From contig OZ024894.1 of assembly GCA_964017195.1 (NCBI GenBank), positions 35,395,114-35,459,113 on the forward strand: a DNA stretch of 64,000 bases, given 5' to 3'. Both the position numbers and the translations under genes were made by a program. Positions 1 through 27,668 of this stretch are shown piece by piece. Numbering within the stretch: the stretch's first letter is position 1; every line of letters starts with the position of its first letter. The notes beneath the pieces are model-generated. The model had not been told where the DNA came from, did no database searches, and saw nothing but the letters and a program-made list of their open reading frames with translations. The stretch comes from Siderastrea radians. Taxonomy: Eukaryota > Cnidaria > Anthozoa > Scleractinia > Rhizangiidae.

Positions 1-523
1 CAAAAGCTATTTGTAAAAATGTTAACCACGCATTCTACAAAGCTGTTATTTTAACATGTCTTTAAGATAAGAAATTTTTAACTAATAGCAATGTTTCACG
101 CTTAGAAACTTCTTTATTTACAAGATACAGTGTGAATTATCAGGGTCTTAAAGGGCTTTCTCTGGAGCCATTTTTGTTCTCTACTTGGATCCCGGACAAA
201 AATGCTGATTTTGGCCAAGCCCTAGAGCCCTGAATTTCCAGCATTGGAGCCCTGGAGCCCTCACCCTAACCCCTCCTGGCCTGGGGCCTTGAATTGTCGT
301 GCCCGAAAACAACCCGAAAACTTTCGGGGCTTACAACCTTCGACTCGACCGCGTCGTCAGAGGAGTGGACTGGTTCCCAGAGTCGAAGAGCTGCGTGCGC
401 ACACATTTTGGAGAGTAACGCAAGACGGATCAATCAGCAATGGCGGCGGGAACTTGCGAAGGTCGTTTATTTACGATGTTTTAGCAACGAATTAATTCTC
501 TAAAACACGCCGATCTTTTGGTA
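1..523. other. Upstream region of PAN3 with repeat sequence
   Basis: No coding exon is recognised here. Bases 1-140 are a diverged direct copy of 1472-1620 (shared stretches include cattctacaaagctgtta and aacatgtctt), so this is interspersed repeat. The last 200 bases before the PAN3 start should hold its promoter and 5' UTR, but no TATA box stands out. Confidence 0.5.
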
Positions 524-15811
<15,288 letters not shown>

Positions 15812-17022
15812 AACCTGGCTAAGGAAAGCTCCTATCATTCTCTAGTGTGAATAGAAGGCTGTAAAATAGTCTGCGTGACACTCGAGGAAAGCCTTGCGCG
15901 CAAAACATGCGAATCGCGAGTTTACACGTGAGGAATAAAACAAGTCTTTTCTCCGTGTCACGTTGACAGTTTCTTAGCAAGAAATAGTTTGAGAAAAGAG
16001 AGGACGAATTTTACAGTACCGTCAGGCTTCGGTCAAACCGATTCAATGTGATTCAACTTTTTTGGGTACACCTTCTTTTTACGTTTAACGGGGTGGGCAA
16101 ATGAATTCTACATCTTCTACAACATCTTTAACATTGTTGATTCAAACTCATTGAACGTGTTTGGCCATGTGTTGAATGATTTTGAGTGTTGTTGAATTTT
16201 TGACCCATTTGTCCGAAGCCTTACCTTCACGAGAGGAAGAATTGTAAAAACATTTATTCTGATGATTTAACTAATCTGGGTATTGCCTCATCATCATCAT
16301 CATCCGGTCAACTGGTATCAAGATACCAATAGTGCGAGAGGGTATTGCCTCTGATTACTTGAAATGAATCTTCAGTCAACTGGGAACTTATCGAAATCTG
16401 AACCCAGATCTGAGTATCTCTGACAGCATAATGGCATGTTTTTCGGCTCGGAAGTCGCTTGGCGGGCGTTGTAAAACGTCATCTATTTTATCGGGGTACG
16501 CAATGGATACCACCGGTCTTATGTAAGCGTAAACAACACATGGCGTGTAAACACATCAAACTGGTGTATAAGGCCACCAAACTAAACAAGCTCTGAAGGT
16601 GCCATAAGTCGACATTTACGGGCAAAGACTTGACGCGCCTTCAAACCTTGCAAGTTTGGTGGCCGTTCGTGCGACGTTCGATACCCTGAGGTCGATACAC
16701 GTTCGGATACCCTAGGGTGTTTCGCGCTATTTGTCCACGCTTAGTTGCAAATGTGTTCTTAGTCTAACAAGTTACAGTAGAAAGTCATTTAGGCCTTGTC
16801 CATATTTTGGTTGGTCCAGAGCACGATTTTTTCGTATGTCCTTAGTGGTTTATAAAAAAGTTTGTAGAAAAATAAGAAACAAGTTTATCAAAATTTTGGT
16901 TCAACTAGAAATTAACTTTATTCGATCGTTACCTAATTTGGATTCTGTAGTTGTATTTTGTGTCTCAGTGGCGAAAATGAGCTTGCATGCTGTCGTTGCA
17001 AACAAGGCAATAGTCGGCAATA

Positions 17023-17181
17023 GGCCATTTTACAATTGTGTGCTTAGTGACCTGGCCTTTGAGTGGAAGCCAGGCTGGAGTTGACCTTGTTTTGATGCAA
17101 ACCCTCTTGCTTTTCATATGTACATACAAACTAGTTAGCATGACAACAACATGATTTACATGTGAAAAGCGGGAGGGTCTT

Positions 17182-17212
<31 letters not shown>

Positions 17213-17256
17213 CCACTCAAAGGCCAGGTCACTAAGGAGACAACTGTAAAATGGCC
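17023..17256. mobile_element. Palindromic MITE, ~105 bp arms
   Basis: The left arm contains cttagtgacctggcctttga and tggagttgaccttgttttga. The right arm contains the inverses tcaaaggccaggtcactaag and tcaaaacaaggtcaactcca. Short loop, non-coding. Confidence 0.85.
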
Positions 17257-17808
17257 AATTGGCTAATGCCCAATGCGTGCCTTTCTCTCTGTCCTATGTA
17301 ACGGGGCAATCTTTGATGGCATTAATTAGCGTAAGTTATCTAAATGATTTTGGCCTGGGACGTTAATAAATGCAATAAATTTATCGGGGCCCGCTATTTC
17401 GTATAGGTGCACGTAAATAAAATAAAATTATTTAATGAGTTCAAGGAGATAGTGCCTCAAGTAAAAACCCTTTCATTTGTGAACTTTTTTGATTCACAAG
17501 CAAAAGTTTTCACATTCGTTCAAGCTTAGTCTTTTTTAACATTTGTTAAGTGTTGTTTTGTTGTTTCTTTGTTCCTTTTTTTTTTTTTTTGGAATGAATA
17601 TTTCAAACGGGATAGCTAAATTCGTGAGTTCGATTTTCGACTACGACGTAAGACAGTCTGAGTTAAAAAGTAATAGAAGAAGTATTCAGAGGCATATATT
17701 GATTATAGCGTTTAGGGTGAAGCGCTTATTTTGGTGTTTAAATCTAAACATTAATTTAGCGTTTAGGGTAAAGCACAATTTTAAACAGTTTTCACAGTAT
17801 ACTGGAAC

Positions 17809-18082
17809 CAAGAGAGGATGAAGGGAGAGAGCGAACCTTCCATACACGGGCCTCTTCCGATGAAAATTATTTGAAATCTATTTTTGGTTCTGTGTCATAT
17901 GGCGAGGTCATTTTAAGGACGACCCTCGTTGGTCAGTCAAAATAACGTCATGTAATTTTAGATATTTGACATCGGAACAACAGATAAAAAAAAACGTTCT
18001 TAGAATGGGTGCGAACTAATAATAAATTTCAAATAATTATCGTGGGGCACGGGGATCCACTCTCTTACTTCATCCTCTCTTG
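17809..18082. mobile_element. 274 bp MITE with caagagaggatgaag ends
   Basis: The ends caagagaggatgaag (17809) and cttcatcctctcttg (ending 18082) are perfect inverted repeats. A second inverted pair, attatttgaaat / atttcaaataat, lies inside. Confidence 0.8.
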
Positions 18083-19623
18083 ACTTGAACTCAACTCAAA
18101 CTTTACTACAAATCACCTCAAATTTATAACTCGAACTTGTAAAATTTATAAACTCGTTGTAAACCCAGTTCAGACCTGTTTGCTTTCTTACGCGACATTC
18201 TGTACAGTCTGTTATTGCTGTGATGTCTGTCTTTTTAATGGTGTGAATTTCAAAACGCGACATGAATGCTAGGAAAGATTGCCCTGTTTTAATGTTACAC
18301 CCAATGTTCAAAGTTCTTTCGTCCTTCAACTTCTTGTTTTATCAAACATACATTAGTTGCAAACATTTTAACTAGAATTTATCTTTGTCCACCGTTGTAA
18401 ACATTTAGTGTAAATAACTTTTCAAAACTCTGTAAGATTCCTGCGCACTCAGTTTTGTCTCGTTAAGGCGTTTTCATTTCTGTTTAAAGTAAAGGAGAGA
18501 AAAAAACATTGATATGTAAAGTGTAAAATTCTATTACTTGTGTAGATACTGTGCAACAATTTGTACAGCGACGTTTTGCAATAACCTAAACGTATTTTTC
18601 AATATTTATAGTTAAGGAAGATTAGCTAAGGTTTTTAATGAATTATTTTCAAAGACAAATATTTAGCTCCTTTCCTAAAAGGACTTCAAAAGAAATTCGA
18701 TATTTATGCTATCGAGTTTGCACCAGAGTGATGTACTGCTATATCTTCTATCGAAAATTCTAGATGTGTTGCAAAGTAAGATTTATTAAGATCATATTAT
18801 TATTAAAATGAAAAGTCATCAATAAACAATTCAACTGTTTGAACGTTAAAAAAGTTTTGGTCGTGATTTTAGGGTGGAATGTTGTACCTGAGCTCTTACG
18901 ACGTTGGAGCCTTTGGTTTTGCAAGGCGTGTGGTTCCACTCGTGAAAGCGCGCGTGCTTCGTGATTTGAGGAGAAGTGTTTGCAATGTGGAAGGTACGCG
19001 CATTTAATGCCCAGTTTGAGAACACTACATCCTAAGAATGGTAATTTTTTTAGTCCTTTTTTTTGGAGGCGGGGGGCGGGGTATTGGAACAGTGGAATGT
19101 GGACTGTTTTCTGATGCCCCTTTTTGTCGGCAATTCAACAATTATTCGCTGAATTGAAGTGGAGGTAAATGTCGACCACTCCCAACAAACACTGAGGACC
19201 AAATAGTTCCTTTTCTTCTGAGAAACAAGGAACAACTCGCACGCGAAATGCAAAACTGCTTCGATCTATCGAAAGTTCTAGATGTGTTGCGAAGTAAGAT
19301 TTATTTGAGATCATATTATTTTGAAAATTAAACGTCATCAATAAACAATTGACTGAACGTTAGAAATGCTTCCGTCATAATATTAGAATTTAATGCTGCG
19401 TAATCCTTCTTGCGATGAAGAAACCTCTGGTGTCGCTAGAGTTGCATTATAATCGTTTAACGTAACTATTCTTATCATCATCAGCAGCAGCAGCAGCAAT
19501 CATTTTCATCATGAGCAGAAATCATCCATCAGCAGCAGCGATCATCATAATCGTCATCATCATTATTATCATCATAAGAAACACAACTCAGGCCAGTCAT
19601 GGCCCTCGTCGTCGTCGTCTTCG

Positions 19624-19624
<1 letters not shown>

Positions 19625-19717
<93 letters not shown>

Positions 19718-19718
19718 A
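19625..19718. repeat. (ATC)n microsatellite
   Basis: About 31 CAT/ATC triplets. Open frames across it would encode runs of histidine, isoleucine or methionine on both strands and are artefacts. Confidence 0.95.
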
Positions 19719-20202
19719 ACAAACAGCAAACAACATCATCATCTTTATTTAGGCGAGGTCCCACATAGACTATTATTCACTATGTGCCGCTCCAGTGGAC
19801 AACATGCACGTGCTTTACAGCAACAACAACAAAAGAATTAACCTAATAAATGTTACTGCAGTACTGATGTGGTCGTGTTTGACAAGTAATACTGAACTTG
19901 TCAAGGACTTGAAAGAAAGCTGGTGACTTAAGACATCTGGGCCACTCATGAAATCGTACTTGCTTCGGATTTTTAGGAGATATGTTGAACTTGAGTCCTT
20001 GGTCTGGTCTTCTGGTGAAATCTCTGCTCTCGTTAAGTTAATAGACCTGCACCACTTTGAAAGCTCTAGTTTTATTCGTTGTCTTTAATCTTTGTCTTTA
20101 ATTTTGTTATTCTTATCTGTATTTAGATTGCTGATCGCCGGTTTATACCAGCTGTTCCTCTGTGTTCAGCTGATCAGTTTTTTTCATCAGGATAAATAAA
20201 GA

Positions 20203-20204
<2 letters not shown>

Positions 20205-20241
<37 letters not shown>

Positions 20242-20246
20242 TATTA

Positions 20247-20286
<40 letters not shown>

Positions 20287-20310
20287 TATTATTATTACTA
20301 TTATTATTAT
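20205..20310. repeat. (CAT)n followed by (TTA)n microsatellite
   Basis: A run of CAT triplets changes to TTA triplets after ggataaataaagacatc, the kind of 3' end left by non-LTR retrotransposons. Confidence 0.85.
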
Positions 20311-20619
20311 TAATCTGCACGTCTCGACTAGATGGTGCCAAGATGTGAGAACCGGCCTTCGCGTTTCCCTTGGTCGTTTTTTGAAGGGAAAACGTAGCGG
20401 AGCACAGAGCGGTGACTGTTTTTGAATCCCCCTTTAGGTTCTAGTGTAAAAGGACTTGGTTTGTCCAATGCCGTAATGATTTGTTTCAAGTCGTTAAATC
20501 AGCCATTGAGTCGATTTTCTGCTCCAAGTACTTTCAAGGATATACACCAATAGTCATTCAGGCTACGGGAATTTAACGGTAGATGACATCTAAGTAGTAG
20601 GAGAGTCAGTTTGCTTATT

Positions 20620-22065
20620 TCAATCCTGTTCGATGACGTCGTAAAATTCCGATGAATATTGCTTGATAGCTTGTTGGACGTTAAAATTTGCCTTCCGCTG
20701 ACCGCACCGACAGTGGTCCCAACAGCAGGAAAACACAATCTTCATCAAGATGAATATAACCGGAGTAAGTCCAGCGGCAATGTGATATACATCATCTGAC
20801 AAGGAAGCATTGGGGCACCCGGTAGCCGCTACGTACACCAGAAAGGTCATCAGCGGAATAATACTAAGCTTCACTGCGAGGTATGAGTGCGAGCGAGATG
20901 ACACGCGAGGATCCGCGCGGGATTCGAGATAATTAGGACCTTTCCATAGTGCGATAACAAACACGATCCCCTGAGTAATACTGGCCATAAAGACTATAAT
21001 TGCTCCTGACTGGACTGCAAGACGGCTGTCTGGTTTACCGTGCCCCGCGTAACGATTGAGCGTGACGTTGATCAGGGGAGAAAGACCAACAAACGCCAAG
21101 GAGATGTTATTGCACACCAGCATGACTTGGTTGATCCTCTCAATATAATGAAACAACGAGTGATGCGTGAACCATAAAAGTGCAACAACCACGAATGTAG
21201 CTCCATAAGTGAAGATTTCTGACTTCATGTGCAGTAAGGTTTTCTCGATGCCGTCGCGATCGACTTGAGCCTTCGTCGGAAAATCCTCTGCCGTGATATC
21301 CAGGATCAGCAGCGTGGAAACAATGGCGAACAGGCCATCGCTGAAAAATTCCACTCTCTCTTTGTCGACGAAGTTTCCGAACATGCGATCGAATTCGGAT
21401 CCAGTTAGATGAACATGCGACAGCTTGCGATAGATTACACCCACCAGGCGATTTATGCACGGCGACACGACCACAATTGCTACGACGACTAAAGCGAGGT
21501 GTAGTTCCGCCAGGCTGAGAACGCCAGCTAAAATATACAGGATGGGATTCACAGCCTTCTTCACCAACATGAGCTTCATTCTCTGTTTTATCTCGGGTAG
21601 CGTAAGATTTTCGAATTCTTCGTCCAAGAGCCGCGGATGATGAAAGGCATAGACTATCATGATGACCTCCAAGATTTCTAGAATGAGGAGGTTCCCACAG
21701 ATCAACATCATAGGAAGATACTTTTCGGTGAAAATGCCTTCCAGAGCGCATGTAAACGGCAGAAAGGAAGTGAAGAGCAATGATGCGAGGTTGAACCAGA
21801 CGAGCACATCATCCACACGAGAAAGAATTCGAAATCGAAGAACATGCGACTCCCACACGGCACAAATCACTAGGAATCCGACAAGATAAATCACAAGCTG
21901 CGGCCATTTCTCGTTGAGTTGTTCTGCAAGCGTGACGCTTTCCTCGGCTTTCTCTTCAAGTTTCCTTATCGGTAGAACTAAAATAGTCGCGACTATTGCA
22001 AACACAGCATCATTGAAGCATTGCAGACGCTTTAGATGAAAAAGGTCGACATGTTCTGCCGCCAT
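20620..22065 (-). CDS. TMEM175: TMEM175-like endolysosomal K+ channel, copy 1 (single exon)
   Basis: 481 aa, close to the ~500 aa of animal TMEM175, a two-repeat potassium/proton channel of late endosomes and lysosomes. Each repeat has about six membrane helices and begins with the signature RxxxFSD in its first helix. Repeat II has it intact near residue 237 (RVEFFSDGLFAIVSTLLILD). Repeat I reads RLQCFNDAVFAIVATILVLP near residue 13, with Asn in place of Ser. Long hydrophobic helices follow in both halves, and a cysteine-rich stretch (CCWDHCRCGQ) lies near the C-terminus. The ATG has A at -3 and G at +4. The whole frame is open with no intron. A paralogue lies on the same strand at 26193-27668. 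Bacterial DUF1211 channels are single-repeat and less similar. I am confident of the family; lysosomal location is inferred. Confidence 0.93.
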   Translation of the reverse strand: MAAEHVDLFHLKRLQCFNDAVFAIVATILVLPIRKLEEKAEESVTLAEQLNEKWPQLVIYLVGFLVICAVWESHVLRFRILSRVDDVLVWFNLASLLFTSFLPFTCALEGIFTEKYLPMMLICGNLLILEILEVIMIVYAFHHPRLLDEEFENLTLPEIKQRMKLMLVKKAVNPILYILAGVLSLAELHLALVVVAIVVVSPCINRLVGVIYRKLSHVHLTGSEFDRMFGNFVDKERVEFFSDGLFAIVSTLLILDITAEDFPTKAQVDRDGIEKTLLHMKSEIFTYGATFVVVALLWFTHHSLFHYIERINQVMLVCNNISLAFVGLSPLINVTLNRYAGHGKPDSRLAVQSGAIIVFMASITQGIVFVIALWKGPNYLESRADPRVSSRSHSYLAVKLSIIPLMTFLVYVAATGCPNASLSDDVYHIAAGLTPVIFILMKIVFSCCWDHCRCGQRKANFNVQQAIKQYSSEFYDVIEQD

Positions 22066-22726
22066 TATGCCTCTTAGTTCGTCCTCTGTCAGATCTTTCG
22101 AAGTTCCGCTCTTCTCAGAATAGAAATCCCAGTTAATTCAATCTCGTGACTTCAGATATTTTGAGATTATTTCAAGTACATCTGAACTCATTCAAATGTC
22201 ACGCGATCTGTATTTATACACGGCAGACTGGCAGTGTTCTCGATTATATACATGAAGACGCCAGTTTCTTTAGGCGTTACCGGGAAAAAGGAACTATTAT
22301 GCTCTGAATATGGCCTATTATGCTCGAAATTTTCCTTTACTAAAGGTGTTTGTTATGCTACTAATTTTGCCCGGAGAAAGAGATGACCTGTTCGAAAAAA
22401 CGTTCGCAGCAACCGGCCGACATTCCTGTCAAAAATTGTTTTCATTTGGTGTCAGTTAATGAAGTTTATATTCCGTAAATTCAGTGAAAATGAATTAATT
22501 TTACCCAAGTTCCAGGTTTCAGCAGCAAGTAACCGAATATCGAAAATGCAGAAATACTGTACTTCGGTTTCGATGTTTTCATCTTTGCCTAAGCAGGAAG
22601 AAAACCAACTTCTTTTTCACAGGAAGAAAAATTTTTTTCACAGGAAGTCCTTACGGCAAAGTTTCATTTTCGCAGCCCTGTGCGGATACACAAAAATTTG
22701 GTTTTATCGCTGCTGCTGGTAAGGTA

Positions 22727-22842
22727 AATTGTTCGCTGTCAAGAAATTTAAAAGCTGACGTTTCGTTCCGCTCTGACGAAGGGCTAACGCTCGAAAGTCA
22801 GCTTTTGAATTTCATTACAGTGGCCAGTTTACCTTATCAACT
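22727..22842. mobile_element. Short inverted-repeat element
   Basis: The left text aaggtaaattg...aaaagctgacgtttcg is mirrored by cgaaagtcagctttt...cagtttacctt. The core gaagggctaacgctcgaa recalls a widespread interspersed sequence. It is non-coding. Confidence 0.55.
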
Positions 22843-25582
22843 CTGCTGATAAATCCAAATGCGTGCGTTTCCGCAGCACCACCTTTTTTTTTAGAAACTA
22901 ACCTCTTCATTCCTGTAGGCATACAAATTGTCTTTGTTGCTGTTTCGGATTTGAGCTACATTACCGTTTATGTAGTCTATGTAGGTCAGGTTACCTTAGC
23001 AGATAGTGACATAGGGGTATTGCCGTATCTTTTCCATTAATATTACGACAAAATTGAAGGACCTGAAAGCTGAAATTGGTCATTCAGGCCCAATTTATAT
23101 TAAGAGGAACTTAGCTTGTTGTACACTTAAGTTGAATTAGGATCTTATTTAGAAAAATAAGATACCTTTTTGTGAGTCCGAATAAATCAGTGAGAATGTG
23201 GTAAAAATAGGTATTTTATGTGTTTGTGACACGGTAGCATGGGACCACACCCATATTGGATGAGTTTTCTTACCAAACAAGCACTTTATCCTTGAAAATA
23301 AGAAATTATTCAGGAACCCAATAACCTTATTCGTCAAGAGACACTAGTGGAACCCTTTAGAATAACTTGAAAAAAACAGTTGGTTGAAAAACGCGATTTT
23401 CTGTTGTTTTTAATAGATCGAAATTTTTAGACAGAAAGCGTTTCCTTCCTTTCCCTTCGTTTTCATTTTAAGGAATGTCGCTACTCTCTCGACTTGTTTA
23501 TCAATTCTCTAGGCTCCCCAAGTAAACATAAAATCAGTTTACTGTGGACGGGATCGCCACGTTCAGTGAGGCGATAATTCGGGCTTGAGGAAATTGTGAG
23601 TGGAAATGGCGCATTTCAAGAAATATAGATCATTTAAATGCTTGGCGCGGGTGAATTGTGTATCACCTTTCATAAGTATGATACTAATTAGGAGCAAAAA
23701 TTAGAAAGACGGTTATTCTCGCTCGGAGAGCGAATTTTTGCCCTAGATAGCAAGTACGTAAGATACAAACAGAAACACTGTTTATTTCAAAAAATTGTAT
23801 TAATTTTCAGTCATAACTCTAGCTTTGGCTACCTGTGCTCTTACCGGCGTCATAATGTAAACGCCACCTCAGCTGCAGAACTTCCGGATAGCAAGTTAAA
23901 AACTAAATTTATACTTCCAATGATTGACCATTTTGCAATCCATTGGCTGAAAAAGCGAATATCGGTTTTGTTTTTTAAGGCTCTGTCAACATGAAAACGC
24001 ATACTTCTTAATGCACTTCTGCCTACTTGGAAAAGCAGATGAAAATGGGGACATTCGAAACCCTTTCCCAGACGTAGTTGCATCGATTTGGTGGCGCTGG
24101 CGTCAATACTGAAAAGACAAAGTCATGGGTTTTAGCAGGTTTATTGTGCACAAATAAATTACCTCTTAAACTTTCGTTTACAATATATTTTTTTCTCAAG
24201 GCTAGAGGCTCTATGGAATCTAATATCAAAAATACTTAAAAATTCCTTTTTCTGCTTAAAAAGACCAGCTGAATAACAACTGTATATGTACACTTCTATC
24301 TTACTATGATACTGACTTCTTGGAAGCCTTACTCTTTGCTGCATCCTATCCATCCCCTAGATGAGTTGCTAGTCTATTACAAAGTTGTCCCCTTCCCCCT
24401 CCCCCTCACATTATTTTGTTAGGCTTTCCATGAGGATTGTTGGTATCACTGTATATACCCAGGTGAGAGGAACAACATGGATTAAAGTTTATTGTGTAGA
24501 GGAATGGTGCGGTGGTGATAAGCAAGTTGGCATGTCCATCAGACTGGATTGGAGGGTAGGTCATCTCAGCTTGGAGTCTGTAATGTCAAGCTCTTTCCTT
24601 AGAAAAGAAACTTTAATCCACATTGTTTTTCTCTACCCAGATGCACAAATGGCTACCAGCAACAAAATACTTGTGGTAACCCTGCAATGGACTAACTTCC
24701 AATCTAAGGGGAAGAGCAATCCTCCTAAGAACCAACAACCTTAATATCAAGTCTGATATACTAACAGCTTGACCAATGGGGAAATGGCACAGTCCCCCTA
24801 ATCCCTGGGTCTGGACAGGTTTGAATCTGTGATATACACTGGGTAATATCTTATCCCATAGCCTAGGAAATTACAACCAGATTTGAACCATGACTATTCT
24901 TAACCAATTCCTGTTGAATTGAGAAATACGAAGAGGCCTGGTTGCATGACTGGATGTAGGATCACTGTGGACTGCACCTGTCTTGGGGGTGACCATCAAA
25001 AGAGACCCCAATGACCCCCACCCCCACAAGGAAGGACCACACAGTTCTCCAATGAACATTAAATAAAAAATCACGGAGGTTACTATTTTTAGAGATAACT
25101 TGGTCAACCAAATTTAGCGATGTCATCAAATTGTCAAATGTGTTGAAAATGTGATGCTTCACACAAAGCAGAACAAATCACTAACTTTTCACCAAAAATA
25201 CTAGCTTGAATTCATCATGCACTTAAAGTTGATTTCCAGTCTGTGCTGCGCAGGCTCAATGGTTTGTTCTGGATTTTTGTTTTGAAAAACTACTCACGTC
25301 GTGTACAACTTAATGAAATGTACCAATTCGTGACATCTTACATAAAGTGAAATTACAATTTTTGTCTCCCGCCATCTTGGATGTGAGCTTTACTCTCAAC
25401 GAAATTGAAGAAAGAGACATTGAGGTGGCTGCGCAGCCAGGACAAGATAAAATCTCGGCGTATACATGTACTAGGTTTTGTTTATGCACTCTATTTCATA
25501 AATTATTCAGTTTTTTTCTTACCTGACCATTTACATGAAACCTACCAAGTAGTCCTTTCATGTGGTTCTGTTTTTTTAACCA

Positions 25583-25776
25583 GGCTCTAAGCCCCAATAA
25601 TGATCACCATTAAATTTTTCCTTGTAATAACAATGCTTAAATAATCAGAGGTCATGAAAATTAAGAACATGATCACCCAAGCTGAATTTTCTGAATGTTT
25701 TAAAAACTTCTTCCCACTACTACTAAGGGGACAAGAAAAGGCAATTTTAAGTTTGATACTGGGGATTGAAGGGTTA
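25583..25776. mobile_element. MITE with ctaagcccc ends, diverged copy 2
   Basis: The left end ctctaagccccaataatgat and the right end actggggattgaagggtt are decayed forms of the ccctttaagcccc inverted repeats seen at 10472 and 29902. Internal aaacatgatcacc-like text is shared. Confidence 0.6.
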
Positions 25777-26192
25777 AAGTTTGCTTTTTTATGTTTAAGC
25801 CTGACTCATAGTCCGTGCTGGTTTTTGGACATAAAATTCAAGGAGTATTCAAGGAGTATTCAAGCACCATAAACTGAATATTTAAGGAGTGTTCAAAGCA
25901 GTAGTATTCAGAATTTCACCCAGCATGCAACAGCACAGGTTTTGCAAAATCTGTCCCCGATTTTGAAATCTTTGCTCAATCCCTCAGTTACTTTGATATA
26001 ATCCTATATTATTTCCCATCCGAACAAAACTTCAAGAAGTTTTCATTATTTTCAAGCACTTTCAGCAAAAATTCTTCTTTTCAGGGCTTTGCAAGGGCCC
26101 TTGAAATCTAAAATTAAATTCCAGGGCTTTTCAAGGACTTCAAGGAGAAGCACGAACCCTGCTGACTATGTTCTTGTGGGAAATTGAAGGGT

Positions 26193-27668
26193 TTAGAATG
26201 CTAAACTGTCTGACAAACTAGTATCTCCTATACCTTTCTTCTGTACTCTCAGTCTGCTCCTGTGAGGGGGAGGGACCCAAGTGTCACAGTTAGTATCAAT
26301 TACAATGTCCTGTCTCATTACACCAATCTCTCTTCGGCCAAAGATTATTTTCAGTGCCAGGAACAAAAATGGTGTTATGAAGACTGCTGCATTAAAAGCA
26401 ATATATATTGCTGAATAATCTGCAAACGTGGTGTAGTAGACCACAAGACTGATCAGTGGTATGATGGTGAGCTTTAATGCCAGGTAGCAATGGCTGCTCC
26501 TTGAAATGGAAGGGTTGGCCTTGGGTTCAAGATGGGAGGGACCTTTCCACAGCGCAATAACAAACACGACAGCTTGTGCTAAACTTGCAGTGAATATCGC
26601 CACAGATCCAATCTGGACAGCCAGCTTTGTGTCAGCAGTGAGATGGTTGGGTTTATCGACATATCTGTTAAGAGTGGCAACAATGAAGGGGAAGAAACCA
26701 ATGAAAGCCAAGGAAATGTTGTTAGTGACCAACATGATCTGGTTCATCTTCCTGATGCAGTGGAACATAGAATGGTGGACAAACCACAAGAAGGCGATGA
26801 TTATGAAGGTGGCGACGTAAACAAGGAATTTAGGCCACATGTTGAGCACAGTCTTGTCAATGCCATCTCGCGTGACATCCTCCTCTTTAGGGAAGTTCTC
26901 TGTAGTTATGTCCAGCACAAGAAGTGTTGCAACAATAGAGAACACTCCATCGCTGAAACATTCCACTCGCTCTGTATTGATGTAGTTGCCAAACATGAGA
27001 TCAAAATCAGCTCCAGCCATGCGGATTGCCTTGCACTTTCGAAACATGACGCCAATCAATCGATGTATGCAAGGAGAGATGATTACAATAGAAATTAACA
27101 CCCATGAAGTTATGGCGTTAGTGTTACTAAAGCAGGCGGCCAAGATGTACAGCAATGGGTTGATTAGTTTCTTCACCACCATATAGTCTCTTCGTTCTCT
27201 TAATTGCTCTTCAGGCAGTTCTTGCAGTTCCTCTTTCAGTAGATCTTCTTGGCGAAACGAATATAGGATCATGATCACTTCGAGAATTTCCAAGACCAAC
27301 ATATCCCCGCAAATCAAAACGATGGGGAGGTATTTTTTCGGATACTTTCCCTCCAGTGCGCAAGCGAAAGGCAGGAAAGACGTGAACATCAACGAAGTGA
27401 GATTTAACCAAATCAACACATCGTCAACATGGGCAAGAATCTTGAAACGGTGCACGTGAGATTCCCAGACTGAGCAAATGACAAGGAACGCTATGAAATA
27501 GACCACAAGCTGAGCATATCGATCTTCCAGCTCGGTTTTCAGGTCATTGTCCGAATCTTGTTCCAGTCTGCGAATCGGAAGGATCAAAATCGTCGATACT
27601 ATGGCAAAGACAGCGTCGTTGAAACATTTTAGCCGGTTAAGGTGCACCAAATCTCGTTCCTCCGCCAT
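26193..27668 (-). CDS. TMEM175: TMEM175-like endolysosomal K+ channel, copy 2 (single exon)
   Basis: 491 aa, collinear with copy 1 at 20620-22065: shared blocks include CFNDAVFAIV, VCSVWESHVHRFKIL-type text, VDDVL, TSFLPF.CALEG, LEILEVIMI and ISLAF.G. Repeat I again reads RLKCFNDAVFAIVSTILILP, with Asn replacing the usual Ser. Repeat II is canonical near residue 234 (RVECFSDGVFSIVATLLVLD). Roughly twelve hydrophobic helices are visible. The C-terminal tail differs from copy 1 and ends in a basic, serine-rich stretch. The ATG context is strong (aacATGG). No introns. The start codon lies 148 bp from the divergent ATG of the palmitoyltransferase, so the two probably share a promoter region. Confidence 0.93.
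   Translation of the reverse strand: MAEERDLVHLNRLKCFNDAVFAIVSTILILPIRRLEQDSDNDLKTELEDRYAQLVVYFIAFLVICSVWESHVHRFKILAHVDDVLIWLNLTSLMFTSFLPFACALEGKYPKKYLPIVLICGDMLVLEILEVIMILYSFRQEDLLKEELQELPEEQLRERRDYMVVKKLINPLLYILAACFSNTNAITSWVLISIVIISPCIHRLIGVMFRKCKAIRMAGADFDLMFGNYINTERVECFSDGVFSIVATLLVLDITTENFPKEEDVTRDGIDKTVLNMWPKFLVYVATFIIIAFLWFVHHSMFHCIRKMNQIMLVTNNISLAFIGFFPFIVATLNRYVDKPNHLTADTKLAVQIGSVAIFTASLAQAVVFVIALWKGPSHLEPKANPSISRSSHCYLALKLTIIPLISLVVYYTTFADYSAIYIAFNAAVFITPFLFLALKIIFGRREIGVMRQDIVIDTNCDTWVPPPHRSRLRVQKKGIGDTSLSDSLAF

Larger units (their letters stand above)
15812..20619. other. Intergenic region between PAN3 and TMEM175-like 1
   Basis: No gene is recognised. It holds the PAN3 3' UTR, two MITEs (17023-17256, 17809-18082), a diverged ~100 bp direct repeat (about 18750-18860 and 19262-19365, sharing tctagatgtgttgc), and triplet microsatellites at 19625-19718 and 20205-20310. 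An open stretch at 18870-18985 was considered but matches no family. Confidence 0.5.
22066..26192. other. Region between the two TMEM175-like genes
   Basis: No gene is recognised. It holds a small inverted-repeat element at about 22727-22842 (gctgacgtttcg / cgaaagtcagctttt), an inverted repeat at about 24465-24640 (acatggattaaagtttattg / aaactttaatccacattg), a diverged ccctttaagcccc MITE (25583-25776), and AT-rich interspersed repeat text (aaggagtattcaagg) at 25840-26150. The promoter of copy 1 should lie just above 22066. Confidence 0.5.

Noticed and set aside
18867..18990. Open stretch LYLSSYDVGAFGFARRVVPL with possible splice sites
   Set aside because: No family resemblance, and part of it recurs in decayed form near 19940, so it is probably repeat.
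19511..19841. Poly-His, poly-Ile and poly-Met open frames on both strands
   Set aside because: All arise from the (ATC)n microsatellite.
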